NCBI GenBank assembly: GCA_021234155.1
Contig: JAJEKV010000030.1
Coordinates: 10,354,525 to 10,418,524, forward strand
Direction of reading: 5' to 3'
Source: Isoetes taiwanensis
Taxonomy: Eukaryota; Streptophyta; Lycopodiopsida; Isoetales; Isoetaceae
DNA length: 64,000 bases
This document shows, one piece after another, positions 35,523 through 46,262 of the stretch (positions are counted from its first letter, which is position 1; each line of letters begins with the position of its first letter). The translations under genes and the position numbers were made by a program. The notes beneath the pieces are model-generated. The model was not told the origin of the DNA. It did not search any database and saw nothing but the letters and a program-made list of their open reading frames with translations.

Positions 35523-35590
35523 GGATCACATGACGCGAAATTTCACTACACATTTACAAAGTGCATATGCATTTTTGCATGGTGTGATCC
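35523..35590. repeat. Fifth, divergent foldback unit
   Basis: The left arm ggatcacatgacgcgaaat and right arm ttgcatggtgtgatcc are separated by about 33 bp. They keep the ggatcaca/tgtgatcc core of the array, but the flanking tail sequence is not conserved. It appears to be an independent dispersed copy of the hairpin. Confidence 0.65.
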
Positions 35591-37070
35591 ATGTATTACT
35601 GGGGGTGCAAATTTGCAAATATCCTCCTCCCCTCCCTTTTTTTTTTGCAATATACTCCATAGAATTTATTTTGAAGCCTATACTTCTACCTATTCATTGC
35701 ATATGAATGTCGCTTCAGCGATGTAACTCCATGGTCACCCTTCGTTAAGGATAGCATTCTCACCCACGAGCCAATGGATAGATATGCTTCCACCGTCATG
35801 CCTTCATTGTTTTGTAAGTGATAAATTGCAGAAGCAATGTAGGAGTACTAGGAGCAATGATGGATGCAACCAGAGATACAGATCGGGTGTTGGATCGTAA
35901 GTATGAATGGTAGGGAGCAATACGATGAATGGGCAGAGCTGAAAAGTAGGAAAACTTCAGAATTAAAATTAAGTTAGTAAGAACATGGCATGTAACGTAT
36001 GTTTGCTTGTCCACACATCGCCTCGCCGTTGTCGCTTAATTCTATGCTCGCCCCTCATTGATGCCTTGAGTGTTCTGTAAAGGGTAAAAACACAGACACT
36101 ATTAGAGACTTGGATTCCAAATGAAGAGTGAAGCTGGAGAGGATGCACCTAGCGGCGCTAGAGTGAACAATAGAAATCTTGGCGCCAAAATTTGATAGGA
36201 TGGTTGGTGCATATGGGCATGTGCATAGTAGGCGGAAAAAATAGCCATTATTTTGGTCCGCGATATGATTTTTGAAAAATGCGGGCCATTAATGTGGTTG
36301 CAATGAATGCACAAACATGTCCTATGAAATTCTGCCATGTGAATGCCAAATAAGCTTGCTCCTTCCTCTACTTGCCAACTAATAGCGACTTTGGCTTGGC
36401 CAACAACACTACTCAGAGAGGAATGTACTGAAAAATTTTCTGTAGCACTGTTGCTCTTTACTGTAGCTACTGTAACATATTTCACGTGTCACCTATTCAT
36501 GTGCTACTCACATGCATACTCGTATGTCTACACAATAATGCTGCTACTGTATTGCTCGTGCTATAAATATGAGTACCTCTCAGTGACAGCGCATTAGTCA
36601 TGTCCCGCAATCCGATCACATCCTATTTTAATTGTAATTGTCGATCTACCCTGCCATCGGCTCCAGAATATGTGGATTCCATCATTTGCTCCATGAACTA
36701 TTCTGAAATTTATAGATGCCAGCAGAGGGGCTTGGAACTCAATCCTTGATTGCAGGGAGTTGCAATGGCCTCTGCTAGAAGTTATCCTGATATATATAAG
36801 GTTGTCATCCACCTTGTATGGGTTCTAGAGCATGGTGTTTATGAAGTTAAGAGAGTGACCATGCCACCTGCTCATGATGAGCCTGGTTGGTGAAAGAATT
36901 GTCTTCTTTTGTAACTGCCATGGTTTTTCCTTGTTGAATAAAAGGTCGCCTACGTCCAGGCAAGAACTTGATTTGAAGTGACTCTGTAGTGGTTTTTTGG
37001 GTTAATTAACTAAATGTAATATGTATAGTAAATCTAACTACGAAATGAATTTTATAGAACATATTAATCT
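35591..37070. other. AT-rich intergenic region
   Basis: No gene recognised. Short frames of up to 127 codons on the minus strand (for example 36102-36485) have no motif or splice context. A T-rich block (35630-35650) and scattered AT-rich sequence are all I can see. Confidence 0.45.
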
Positions 37071-37113
37071 CTCGCGCTCAGCGCGAGAAGAAAAGACTCG
37101 CGCCCAGCGCGAG
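37071..37113. repeat. Two tandem GC hairpins
   Basis: ctcgcgctcagcgcgag (37071-37087) and ctcgcgcccagcgcgag (37097-37113) are each inverted repeats with a 7-bp stem and a 3-base loop. They are separated by agaaaaga. A third related hairpin, tcgcgcctagcgcga, lies at 37863-37877. Such GC-rich hairpins stand out sharply in this AT-rich context. Confidence 0.8.
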
Positions 37114-37266
37114 AAGAACACAACAACTAGAAATATTCTAACTACTGCTGACATTCGTCCTTAAAAAAAGGAATTGTGAAACTAAAAATGTTTTTTATTC
37201 CAAAAAATATATACGAATGAGCTTTATGAAAGCTATTCTGGTAAGACTGGTAGCAGTGGTGCAGGA

Positions 37267-37842
37267 TCAATAATTACTGTCCTCTGTACAATCCAGTCTA
37301 TTTGGATCCAGGTTTGTGATCATCAGGATGCTGTTCATTTTGGCCTCTAGCATTCCAAAATGGTGGGTCCTTAGACTCTCTAACAAGTCTTTCTGTCCAG
37401 GTTTGAGGAATAGGAAATGGGTCAAAACAAATTTTATGCCAATGATTGCATCTGCATGGAGGACTATATCTGCAATCTCCGCATTAAACTGGGCTTTTGT
37501 TAAGCTTGCCACTCCCGGCTCCGTACTTCCACATCCATCTCTCTCCTCAGAGACAGGGAGGAGATGGTCGAACTTTCTCACCATGCTGTTGCAATCCCCG
37601 AACAGTGTTGCTTCTAGGATATCTCTCTGGAGTGCCCTGTCGCGGGCTTTGGTGAGGCTCAAGGCCAAGCCTCGCTCGTGCACATGTCCACGGTTGGTAG
37701 CATCGACATGCACCAAACCGGTTACATAGCCCATTGCAAAAAAAACTGCAGAGATTGAAATGGGGAAATGATATTTGTACTGATTCAGCAAATACGAAAT
37801 TGGAAATGTGCTACGAAATGGGATATCTGGTGACGTGTCCAA
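37267..37842 (-). CDS. Hypothetical protein, 191 codons
   Basis: An open frame bounded on both sides by related GC hairpins. The product starts MDTSPDIPFRSTFP, has a short hydrophobic stretch (about residues 24-45), and then a soluble helical part including KARDRALQRDILEATLFGDC, VRKFDHLLPVSEERDG and LTKAQFNAEIADIVLHADAI. Codon composition and charged helices look more protein-like than most random frames here, but I recognise no family. It may also be one exon of a larger minus-strand gene, because splice-like sequence occurs near the ends. It faces away from the transposon-type gene at 38050. Confidence 0.35.
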   Translation of the reverse strand: MDTSPDIPFRSTFPISYLLNQYKYHFPISISAVFFAMGYVTGLVHVDATNRGHVHERGLALSLTKARDRALQRDILEATLFGDCNSMVRKFDHLLPVSEERDGCGSTEPGVASLTKAQFNAEIADIVLHADAIIGIKFVLTHFLFLKPGQKDLLESLRTHHFGMLEAKMNSILMITNLDPNRLDCTEDSNY

Positions 37843-38049
37843 ATGGGATACTTTTGTATGAGTCGCGCCTAGCGCGACATATCTGTATTTGGTAAATTAA
37901 TATAACTTTCTTATATTTTTTACAAATTATGGTCCATACGTGTCACGCGCACTGTCGGGCGTACCCCGGTATAGGTATTGTATAGATATTTCATTTATTG
38001 TTATTGCATACAATACTATATTTTCCTCAACCTTTCTTCTAATTCTCAG

Positions 38050-40743
38050 ATTTCTCATGAAGCTACTGTTGGGGAACCCTGTGACCAAGAACCTCGAGCA
38101 GAGAAGAATGATGCTGATTACATGGATGTCGAAGAGATTAATACAAATAAGAATGAGCAGCCACCTGAAGCAAATGCAGAAAATATTAAAAACCCAGCTA
38201 GAGCTAATGAGAAAAGAAGAATGGTAGTTTCCAGATTAACATGGAAGGACGCGAAAGTGATTTTACATCATCAGTGCAATAGAGGAATTGTTGGTGAAGG
38301 TGTGCTTATACTATGGGATCCTATGCACTGCTATAATGGACAGGCTATTGCTGATGACTTTGTGGGAGTCTCCATTTCCTCAATACAGCTTCATAACTTC
38401 AGTGTTGAGCTGAAGGACAGACACTGCTATGCTTGCAATAATATCAACAGTGGTTTAGAGTTGCCAGCCTTGTTGCTCTGGCCAGTGGACTCCATTCAGA
38501 TAATAGGAAAAGGGATGCTTCAAAGAATTGAGCGTGTTGCAGAAAATAATGTGGTGATGGATGACAATGACATTCCTTCCATACCTCCTTTGGATGTATC
38601 CATACCAGAAAGAAGGGCTACAATTTCTTGAAGAGGAAGAAGAGGAAGGAAAAGGTGCGGACTGTGAAAGATACTAACAACTGCAGTGAAGAGACCATGC
38701 AAGCCGTCAGAGGGGGGGATTGTGGCTGCCCCAACAACTGCTTTGGTAGATTCACAGTGAAAGAACTTGTGGAAGCCCGATCAATCTACAAGAAGAAAAC
38801 TCATGACGCTAGAAAAACTTATATTTACAATATAATAGAGCATGCATTTGGGTCGTCACCTGATGTCAGGAACAGGGGATTTCCTATTGGTGGGAAATGG
38901 ATATGCAACAGTGCAGTGACAACCATACTAGGTATTTCAGCCTCTACATGGTGGAGATTAAGGCAGAACCAAAAGAGGGGGGCTCAAATAGGTTGGCATG
39001 GTAATCGGGGAAAGGCAAGGACAACCCCCAGGATGCTTGCAGCTCAGAGTTTATTCGAGAAGTTTATTAACTATCATGCTGAGAGTATGCCTCACAAAAG
39101 TGCGGTTGATGAAGAGGGATCCAGGAAAGTAGTTTGAATGTTGCCTGCATATTTTACACAAAAAGTGATTTTACAAATGATCAACAATCTTCTAGAGGAA
39201 ATGGGTATGGACAAGATTTCACAATCACCCTTCAGCAAGCTTTGGAGTAAGCATTTTTCAGATGTCAAAAGAATGCAATATAACAACTTCTCAAAGTGCA
39301 ATATATGTGTGGATTTGTTAGATAAGCTCGAGAAGTCGAATCTTGAGGTGGAAAGATCAGCGGTTCGGAAGGAAATGAGAATTCACACGATGGAGCAAAT
39401 GTCATGTCGATCAACATACTGAATGTGGAGATGCTTGTCTACAATGGAACCAGAGAATTTTCTATGCGTCATTCATGACAAGATGGATCAGCAAAAAACC
39501 TGTTTGTCCTAGTTTAGGGCTATACCAAAGTCTGTTACAAGGTCTTTTCCATTGCAAATATCACTAGCTGGATTCATAACTCATGGCCAGGGAGCAGTGC
39601 ATCACGGTCATTTTACATTAGAATTATGGGGTGATGGTCCAAACTTCCATGTTGGTAGCATTGCAAAAGCATTGCGCGATTTGGAACATGGTTTTAATGG
39701 AGATGTTCATTCTTGTAAGCCATTGCAACATCTCTTCAAGGCATTGCATGACACTGGTCCCATGAAACTAGAGGATTTGACCATAGGAAGGATGAATGGG
39801 CCGACTACCCAAGAAGCTACTCTTGCAACTTGACAATTGTGCTGGCCAGAATAAAAATAGATACTTGTTAGCATACTTGTCGTATCTTACATGGGTTGGA
39901 GTGTTTGAAATGGTCTATGTTGGTTACTTGATGCCTGGCCACACTCATGAAGACATTGATGCAACGTTTGGGCATTATAGGATCAAATTGCAGAAAAGTG
40001 ACGTCACCACCTATCCGAGGCTTTTGGAGCTATTTAAGCAGTGTTCTTCACCTCCTCCTATTGGTTCATTGATACAAGAGAAGTCCCCGAGTGGAAAAAG
40101 TTCATAGAGGGTTATGCTCGTGAAGACCTTATTGGGCATAGTGCTCCGTTGCAATTTAGGTTTTGGGTGAAGAATGGAAAGCCAATAATGCAATACAAGA
40201 TGAGGGATGGAGATCCTGTGTAGAAACCGAAAGATAAGGATTTATTGATTTGGAAAGAGGATGTGGCAGGTGAACTAATGGTGCCAACGGGAGAGCCTAA
40301 AGCTATGAAACCATTAGGAGAAGTGAAGGATTGTGAACGGACTATGGAAGGGATAATGGATTATATAAGGTACCAGGAGAAATCCTTACAGATAAACACA
40401 TAGCACCATAGAGAAGAGCGTGCAATGAAGCACTTGTAAATTATTGAAATGAAGTTCATATACTTTTAGGGAGTTTGGACACAAGTAGTAGCGTCCTTCG
40501 AGAGGGTTGGCTCCTCAAAGTCGATGGAGGCTCGACCATGGTCAATTCCAACCTGATCAACAGCCGATCCACTTGATGACAGAGGAGTCTGAAGAGGAGG
40601 TGGAAGAGGATGAAGAGCACTATGTTGGACCTAGAAAAGAGCGTCCTAAGTATTATGGACTTGCTCCATATGATCCTAAGAGATTCCAATCTCTGTGAAG
40701 GATAACGTTCTGAAGTCACTAGAGAAGATAGCCGAACAAGCAA
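38050..40743 (+). pseudogene. DUF8039/DUF7869-like transposon-type gene, decayed
   Basis: A probable acceptor (attctcag) precedes coding sequence at 38050. The first part (to about 38630) contains VGEGVLILWDP, YNGQAI and LLWPVDSIQI in the arrangement I associate with DUF8039 of plant transposon proteins. A frameshift near 38630 leads into a Lys-rich segment and CGCPNNCFGRFTVKELVEAR. The same frame continues to 39833 through in-frame TGA 39135-39137, TGA 39420-39422 and TAG 39510-39512. It reads CNICVDLLDKLEKS, RKEMRIHTMEQMS, NFLCVIHDKMDQ and GFITHGQGAVHHGHF. After a further shift at about 39800 comes LLLQLDNCAGQNKNRYLLAY and YLMPGHTHEDIDATFGHYRI, the hallmark of DUF7869. An acidic tail follows (40560-40640). 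Domain names are from memory; the lesions show that it is not functional. Confidence 0.7.
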
Positions 40744-40879
40744 AATAAACTACGAGAGTTCATGAGTATCTTATGATGTGAATCTTACTTTCATTGTAAT
40801 CCTACTTTCAGTGCATTTTCATTGTCTTCATGCTTTCATTGTAATCTTACTTTCAGTATATGAGTATCTTACTCTACTT
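40744..40879. repeat. Degenerate tandem repeat of a ctttcattgtaat-type unit
   Basis: The motif ttactttcattgtaatc and shorter variants (ctttcagt, gtcttcatgctttcattgtaatc) recur between about 40787 and 40865. It lies between the decayed transposon-type gene and the next LINE fragment. No coding potential. Confidence 0.6.
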
Positions 40880-41654
40880 GAATCTCCTGTTCTTGCACTT
40901 GCCATGGCTGAATCTCCTCAGCGTTTGAAACGATGTTGGAAAGAGCATTGCACTGCATGGTTTGCCCGTTGGGCTGTGCAGCCAGAGCACTGCCTGATGC
41001 TTGCCAGTTCTGATCCTGAGCTTTTGCAACAATATCTCAATGGTCGTTTTTCTCAAAAGATATGGGACGCAGTTACTTTGGCCCAAGTGAAAACTGGTCA
41101 TTATCATGCACACATAAATCCCACCTTGGCACCAGGGCCCCAAGCTTATTTGCTTGCTTCATTATCCAGGAACAAGCTTGTAGCTATTGCATCAATTCAC
41201 ACGGGGTCCCACAGGCTACGGATTGAGACAGGTAGATGGGAGCGGCCGCAATTGCCGTGAGAAGCGAGACTATGTGCCTGTTGCCAATTACAGGTTATTG
41301 AAGATGAAAGCCATACTCTTCTGAGTTGCCCTGCTTTTGAGATAGTCCGGAATCATTTTTTGACCTTAGCATTCCATTCCACGCTTCCACAACTTCTCAG
41401 AGCACCATCTGTGCATGACTTGGCCTTATACAAACTTGAGGTTCTAGATAAACGTCTGCAATTACTGAGCCCTCAGTAGTTATTATCTCCGCTTATCTAG
41501 TATCATCATTACTGCAAAGGTTTTTCCCTTGAAAACCTTTCGAGGCAGGGGTTTTTTTAATCCTAGTAGTAATGATTGTACTAGCCCATTGTATGAGTCC
41601 CATGACCTATTGGTCTCCGTGGACGTTAAAAAAACTATTCTATTCTATTCTATT
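40880..41654 (+). mobile_element. 5'-truncated LINE, 3' end (pentanucleotide-tail family)
   Basis: This is related throughout to 33810-34620. It encodes SPQRLKRCWKEH, HYHAHINPTLAPGPQAYL, IASIHTGSHRLRIETGRW, a single TGA, and then CCQLQVIEDESHTLLSCP. It ends with SPQ and a stop, followed by the same 3' UTR stem and gaggcaggggttttttt string and a tail of attct repeats (41633-41654). It is nearly identical to 10528-10904 over their shared 370 bp, so the family was active fairly recently. Confidence 0.85.
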
Positions 41655-42440
41655 GAATGTGAAATACTGGCTTGTGATTATCTACTTGAGTTACATCTAC
41701 TTGAATGTGGAATATTGGCTTGTGATAAGTATTAACTTGTAATTTGAAACCTGTTAGAATTAAGGCTGATAATAAAGAGTATTTACATGCAATTCCACAT
41801 TGTTGAAATTGGGGTTGTCACTATTTGTAAATTTCAAAATGATGGAATAATTTCAAAATAATGGAATCGTGGTTACCAGCAATATACTCAACTAATTTTA
41901 GCTGTTTAAAGTAGTCTGAAAATGTAGCATAAACAAGAGATCACTAGTCTATGCCAATGTAAAAAACTTCTTCCATTCTAAATGCAAATAGTAAAAGGTT
42001 AACTATGAGTAAAACTTCTGTAGATCTATCTTTTCTCAAGCATCAAACATGTCGCAGGCGAAAAACTTAGCCCTAGTAATACTCTATGCCAGATCCTTTA
42101 AGGCAGAGCAGAACACAATGAAATAGAACCTAACAAGAGTGAGGCTATTTACAGGATCACAGATCCTTTAAGTGAGAGCATTGTGTACAGGATCACAGAT
42201 CCTTTAAGTGAGAGCAGAACACAATGAAATAGCATCTAATAAGAGTGAGGCTATATGCATATATGCATGCAATATATAAGCATTCTATAATCCATGCATT
42301 ATGCATAATCTTATCCTTTCCTAAGTTCATACTCCATGCAGTATTGCTAACTGTTAAACACAGATCAGATAGATAGAAGAAAAAGGATTAACTTAGATTT
42401 TCCAAGAGCTAGTTAGCTAGTTATAATGGATAAGAAATCC
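41655..42440. other. AT-rich region with nested short duplications
   Basis: Just after the LINE, the block ttgaatgtg.aatactggcttgtgat occurs twice (41654 and 41701). At 42091-42254 a unit containing agatcctttaag, gagagcagaacacaatgaaatag and aagagtgaggctat is duplicated, with an extra copy of tacaggatcacagatcctttaagtgagagca between them. No gene recognised. Confidence 0.6.
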
Positions 42441-42456
42441 TAGCCATTAACCCAAA

Positions 42457-43600
42457 CCTGAGAGTTGAGCTCCAGGTCACAGGATTTGCTTTGAATTTCA
42501 TCATGTCCATGCACCAGCTTAAAGGATCCAAGTATTTTCGCAATTGCCACGCTATTATCCTCTACTTTTTTCAAGTTATCTTTTCCAGTAATTGTTTCAG
42601 AGTTTGCAGCAGTCCCCTCGGCATTTTGCTTGACATTCTTGTCATCCTCATTCTTTGCCAAAGCATCTGAGCAGATTTAAGGTCCAGATGCAATTTTAAC
42701 CTTTTCAACGTGGAAGAAAATCTTCTTGCTACTACTAGCTATCTTTTCATCAGCCAATCTCTTCACCTTTCTTTCAGCCTATGGCTTTGCTTAAACATGC
42801 AAGATCAGGACCCAACATCTTCTCGAAATTGCGGATCATGTGTCCTACAGCAGGCGAGATGCCAAATATATAGTTGCAAAACCCTAATGCTACCGACAAT
42901 CCTTAGTTTAAGGTCTCTACACTGCAAAAGAGCTAAGACTCCAGCATATAACTGAACTCATACCTTCAGAAAAAATATCTTAGTGTCCTTCCTTCACGTA
43001 TTGTTGCAAGGCCATAGCTCTACTCTGGCCGGTTTTGCCTTTGAAGGTCGTTCTAGTTGGAGAATTCTGTAGTTTTAGGTTAAACTTGATTCAGGGTAAG
43101 TAAAATTTGTGATACCATAAAGTGATATATTTATTCCAGCATAAAATATTTAAAAAATTCAATTTAGTCCATATTTAGGACCCTCAACAGTTAACCGTAG
43201 CTTATTAGCCATTTTTTTCAAGGTCTCATTTTTTGGCTCAAGGAAGTCTTTCTGTAAATAATTATAGGGATATTCCCATTATTCAATTCAACATCGCAAG
43301 TAATTTTTAGAAGGGTAATCACCAACTCACATAATATGTTGTTGCTCATGTCGCAATATAGCTTCAGCATTTCCAAGTATTAAGTTATCACCATATTGCC
43401 CTCTTCCACATAGAAATTCAAGGAATATACCTCTCTCTAGTTGAAACCACATTGTAAAATATCCCTATCAATCGAAAGACTTACTTGAAATGCAGATGCC
43501 TTTATGTCATAGGCGGTTCCCTAGTATAAACCGTGTTAGAATTCATCATCAATCTGCTTGAGGAGTTCACCTCCTGTAAATAGAACAAAGACCATGTATT
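42457..43600 (-). pseudogene. Degenerate multi-exon gene of unknown family
   Basis: Several minus-strand segments look like exons. 42675-42457 follows CTGCTCAG, reads ALAKNEDDKNVKQNAEGT through KLVHGHDEIQSKSCDLELNS, and ends CAG|GTTTGG. Around 43070-42985, after CTACAG, one reads SPTRTTFKGKTGQSRAMALQ. Around 43250-43195, after TTTACAG, one reads KDFLEPKNETLKKMANKLR. Around 43575-43485, after TTACAG, one reads GGELLKQIDDEF, then TAA, HGLY, TAG and GTAYDIKASAFQ before GTAAGTC. Hydrophilic, helical content and good splice borders suggest a once-real gene. The TAA and TAG in the last of these argue that it is now broken. I cannot name the family; exon connections are inferred. Confidence 0.4.
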
Positions 43601-44617
43601 CCAACATAATTTCTATAATAATAAAAAAAAGGGAGGGGGGGGGAGCACCTTTCTCTCATGGACATGCGATTTTTGACACTATACGCCACCAAAGTCTTAT
43701 TTCAAACCATGCGTGAAATACCCTAAATAAATACAAAACTAACTGTACAGACTTTATAGAGACATGTATGGTTAGTTGCATGAAATACCTTAAATGAATA
43801 CAAAAATAATTGTGCAAACTTTAATATGCAGTGCAATAATAGGGTGGTCTAGGGGGATTTGATACGGATGTAAAAATGACAATTCCTGAAACCATAGACT
43901 ATATATTCTTAAAACAATTGAATGGATTCTTATTAAAAAAAAAATATAACTTCAAGATAAAAAATAATTATGTTAGCTCACTGAGTATATTGGTTAACGT
44001 AGTCTTATTAGGATATTGAGTTATTTTGGTAGAGGTTCAAGCCCCCGTATTTTATATTTTAAAACCATAGGCAAGCCGTATAGAGGTTCGATATTCCCTC
44101 ATAATCTTAGGCGAACTCGTATTTCATATTTAAAATCATAGGCGCCCCCAATTATAAATGGTCATAAGCGAAACAAGAGGTGCCCAGAGGCCCCAACATA
44201 CGGTCTGGGCTATAGGATCGACGGATCCGACGACTGTGGTAGTCAAGAGTGCACCTCCTTTAGAATATGTAGCAGCCTTTTGTGGTACCCAGTTTTTACA
44301 ATCCCTTTGTTTTAAACCTACTTCCGTGCATTCACCCTCGTGCATAAGATATGTGTTCTTAATTCTGTTGAGGCCCTTGTGCCTGGATAGAGCTCCTCAT
44401 GGCTTTGGTTCAGTTTTCTTCATTTTGCAGGTAATATAAAAAGGATACAGATGGCATGGTGTGGCTTATGGTTGGGCCCCAGTGTCTAAATGGAGGCTCT
44501 CATGCTTGCGTGCTTATGTGAAGTCCTCGTGCCTAGATATATGAAGGCTCTAATGCCTAGTTGATGCCCAAAGCTAATCTTAAGATTGTCTAGTTGTTCC
44601 TACTGATAAAAGAACTT
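43601..44617. other. AT-rich region, no gene recognised
   Basis: Includes a poly(A)/poly(G) low-complexity spot near 43620-43645. No supported feature. A 93-codon frame around 44158-44439 has no recognisable motif. Confidence 0.45.
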
Positions 44618-45230
44618 CTAATCAAAATTGTCCTTAAATTTACTGATACCAAAGTTTATAGAGTGCCCAAGTTCAATTATCTTATCCATTATGCTGATGA
44701 TTCCATCTTTTCCATTGAGTGGAATATTCTCGTAGCATCTTGTTATATTTGCGGGGAAGATATTATGTACTTTGCATGGCAAATTCACTATAATGTCATA
44801 CACAAACTCAAAGATCCAATAAGCATTAATCTTGTTTGGATTCCACATTTTGATTCTTGTTGTTTGTATGTGGCAAACTTTAGGCCAGAACTCAAGCACA
44901 TTATTTAACATTGTAGTAACGATACATGTTAAAATCAGAATATATGGTATAGTAGAAGTTGTCAGCCACCTATATTCCTTTTTATAAGCTTTGTAGCTAG
45001 CCATGAGATATGGTAACTTCATTAGTAAACTCTTCAATCATATTGATACACCTTGCTTTTATACTTTCAAAAGTTTGATCACATTTCTAGAAATCATCAC
45101 TAAACAATCTCTTAATAGCCATATCAAAGGTGTGATGTTAGCAGATGAAACAACATTGTTTGCTGCCTTATCTAAACCTGATACATACATATTTTTATTG
45201 AGCCATTCGATGTTTTTTTCTTACCTCCAA
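44618..45230 (-). pseudogene. Reverse-transcriptase-like fragment of an unusual retroelement
   Basis: Reading on the minus strand from about 45230, fragments LDKAANNVVSSANITPLIWL, two stops, then a 139-codon stretch (45037-44618). The latter contains PYLMASYKAYKKEYRWLT and EFVYDIIVNLPCKVHNIFPA, followed by NITRCYENIPLNGKDGIISI. The F-x-A-(D/N)-I-T-R-C-Y-E-x-I-P block resembles motif A of reverse transcriptases with DxxxCY(D/E)xIP, seen in some group II-like, telomerase-like and Penelope-like enzymes. In this copy the usual catalytic Asp is replaced by Asn (ANITRCY). It is not of the copia, L1 or attct-LINE type found elsewhere here. The catalytic YxDD segment was not located, so the copy is partial. 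Confidence 0.45.
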
Positions 45231-46262
45231 ATCTTTCAGCAAAAATCTTTTGGGAAAGAGAGTACTCTTTATTTCCACTATCTCCATATTGCATAGTGTA
45301 ACAATAGGTTGCATATACCTTGTATGTCTTCCTCAGTTAGATCCAGCAGGCTGAATTTATGAGAAGTCCCCGACTAATCTGTCACATGTATGCACACTCT
45401 GTTGACCATCAATATCCATCCTTCAACGGCCTTGTCATAGACCGAATGTTACATTAGTGATAATGGTAGAAACTATAATAAGCATGACAATATTAACGAT
45501 CCAAATGATGTTGATAATTTGGTTCTTGTTCTGCGCAGACCCAACATGGTAGTTTCATAATTGCCTTGACATGCACCCCTTTTTATCATAAGCAATGGCC
45601 AATTGAAAAGGCAATTGGCTTTGTGGACCAAGTTCACTTGGTCACTCATAGTGCGAATGGGCAAGGAGGCTAACAACTCGTCAAAGTAGCTTGTATTTTA
45701 GTCATTATGGCTCTCATAGTGTGCATCGAGCATGACATTCCATGTTCCATTATTTTCATTGCAGGTGCAATGTTTGCCATCGGATTTTCCAATACTGAAG
45801 GTCTGGACTGGAAAATCATCAAGTGACTCTTTTCTCTATAATCGAATGCCAGGGATCTGAAGATATGTGGGATGATGAAGCCAAAACAGGGCATGCTTAT
45901 ACCTTTGACTCATATGTATGTGAAGAAGAACAACCTGAGAGGTATTGTGATCTGAGGACCAGATTCGACTTTGGAAGATAGACGAGTGGCATTTAAGTCT
46001 CAACCAATTTTGCAGCGACACGGCATAAGTGACGCTTGCCGTCTAATTCCATTGCAGCAGTTAGCAATTATCAAAACACTCACCAGAAAACCAAAAAACA
46101 CTCTTGCTTAACTCCAAAAACACTCTTGCTTAACTCCAAAACACTGGATTAATGGGCAAGGGTGATCCTCTGTCCTTTAGAATTTGAGTTAAGCGACAGA
46201 CGAATCTTGCCATAGATTAAGTGAGAGAGCAATCTTGAACATCTATTTGAAACTACCTACTG
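45231..46262. other. Region with no confident gene
   Basis: Could contain further degenerate parts of the reverse-transcriptase element upstream on the minus strand (45473-45894 holds two modest frames), but I see no diagnostic motif. A 22-bp unit, aacactcttgcttaactccaaa, is repeated in tandem at 46087-46131. Confidence 0.4.

Noticed and set aside
35461-35726. Two overlapping frames around a Lys-rich run
   Set aside because: Created by an A-rich low-complexity tract next to a foldback repeat.
44640-44720. Plus-strand HYADDSI string resembling an RT catalytic box
   Set aside because: It is the antisense of the minus-strand RT-like fragment; no other RT motif is on the plus strand.
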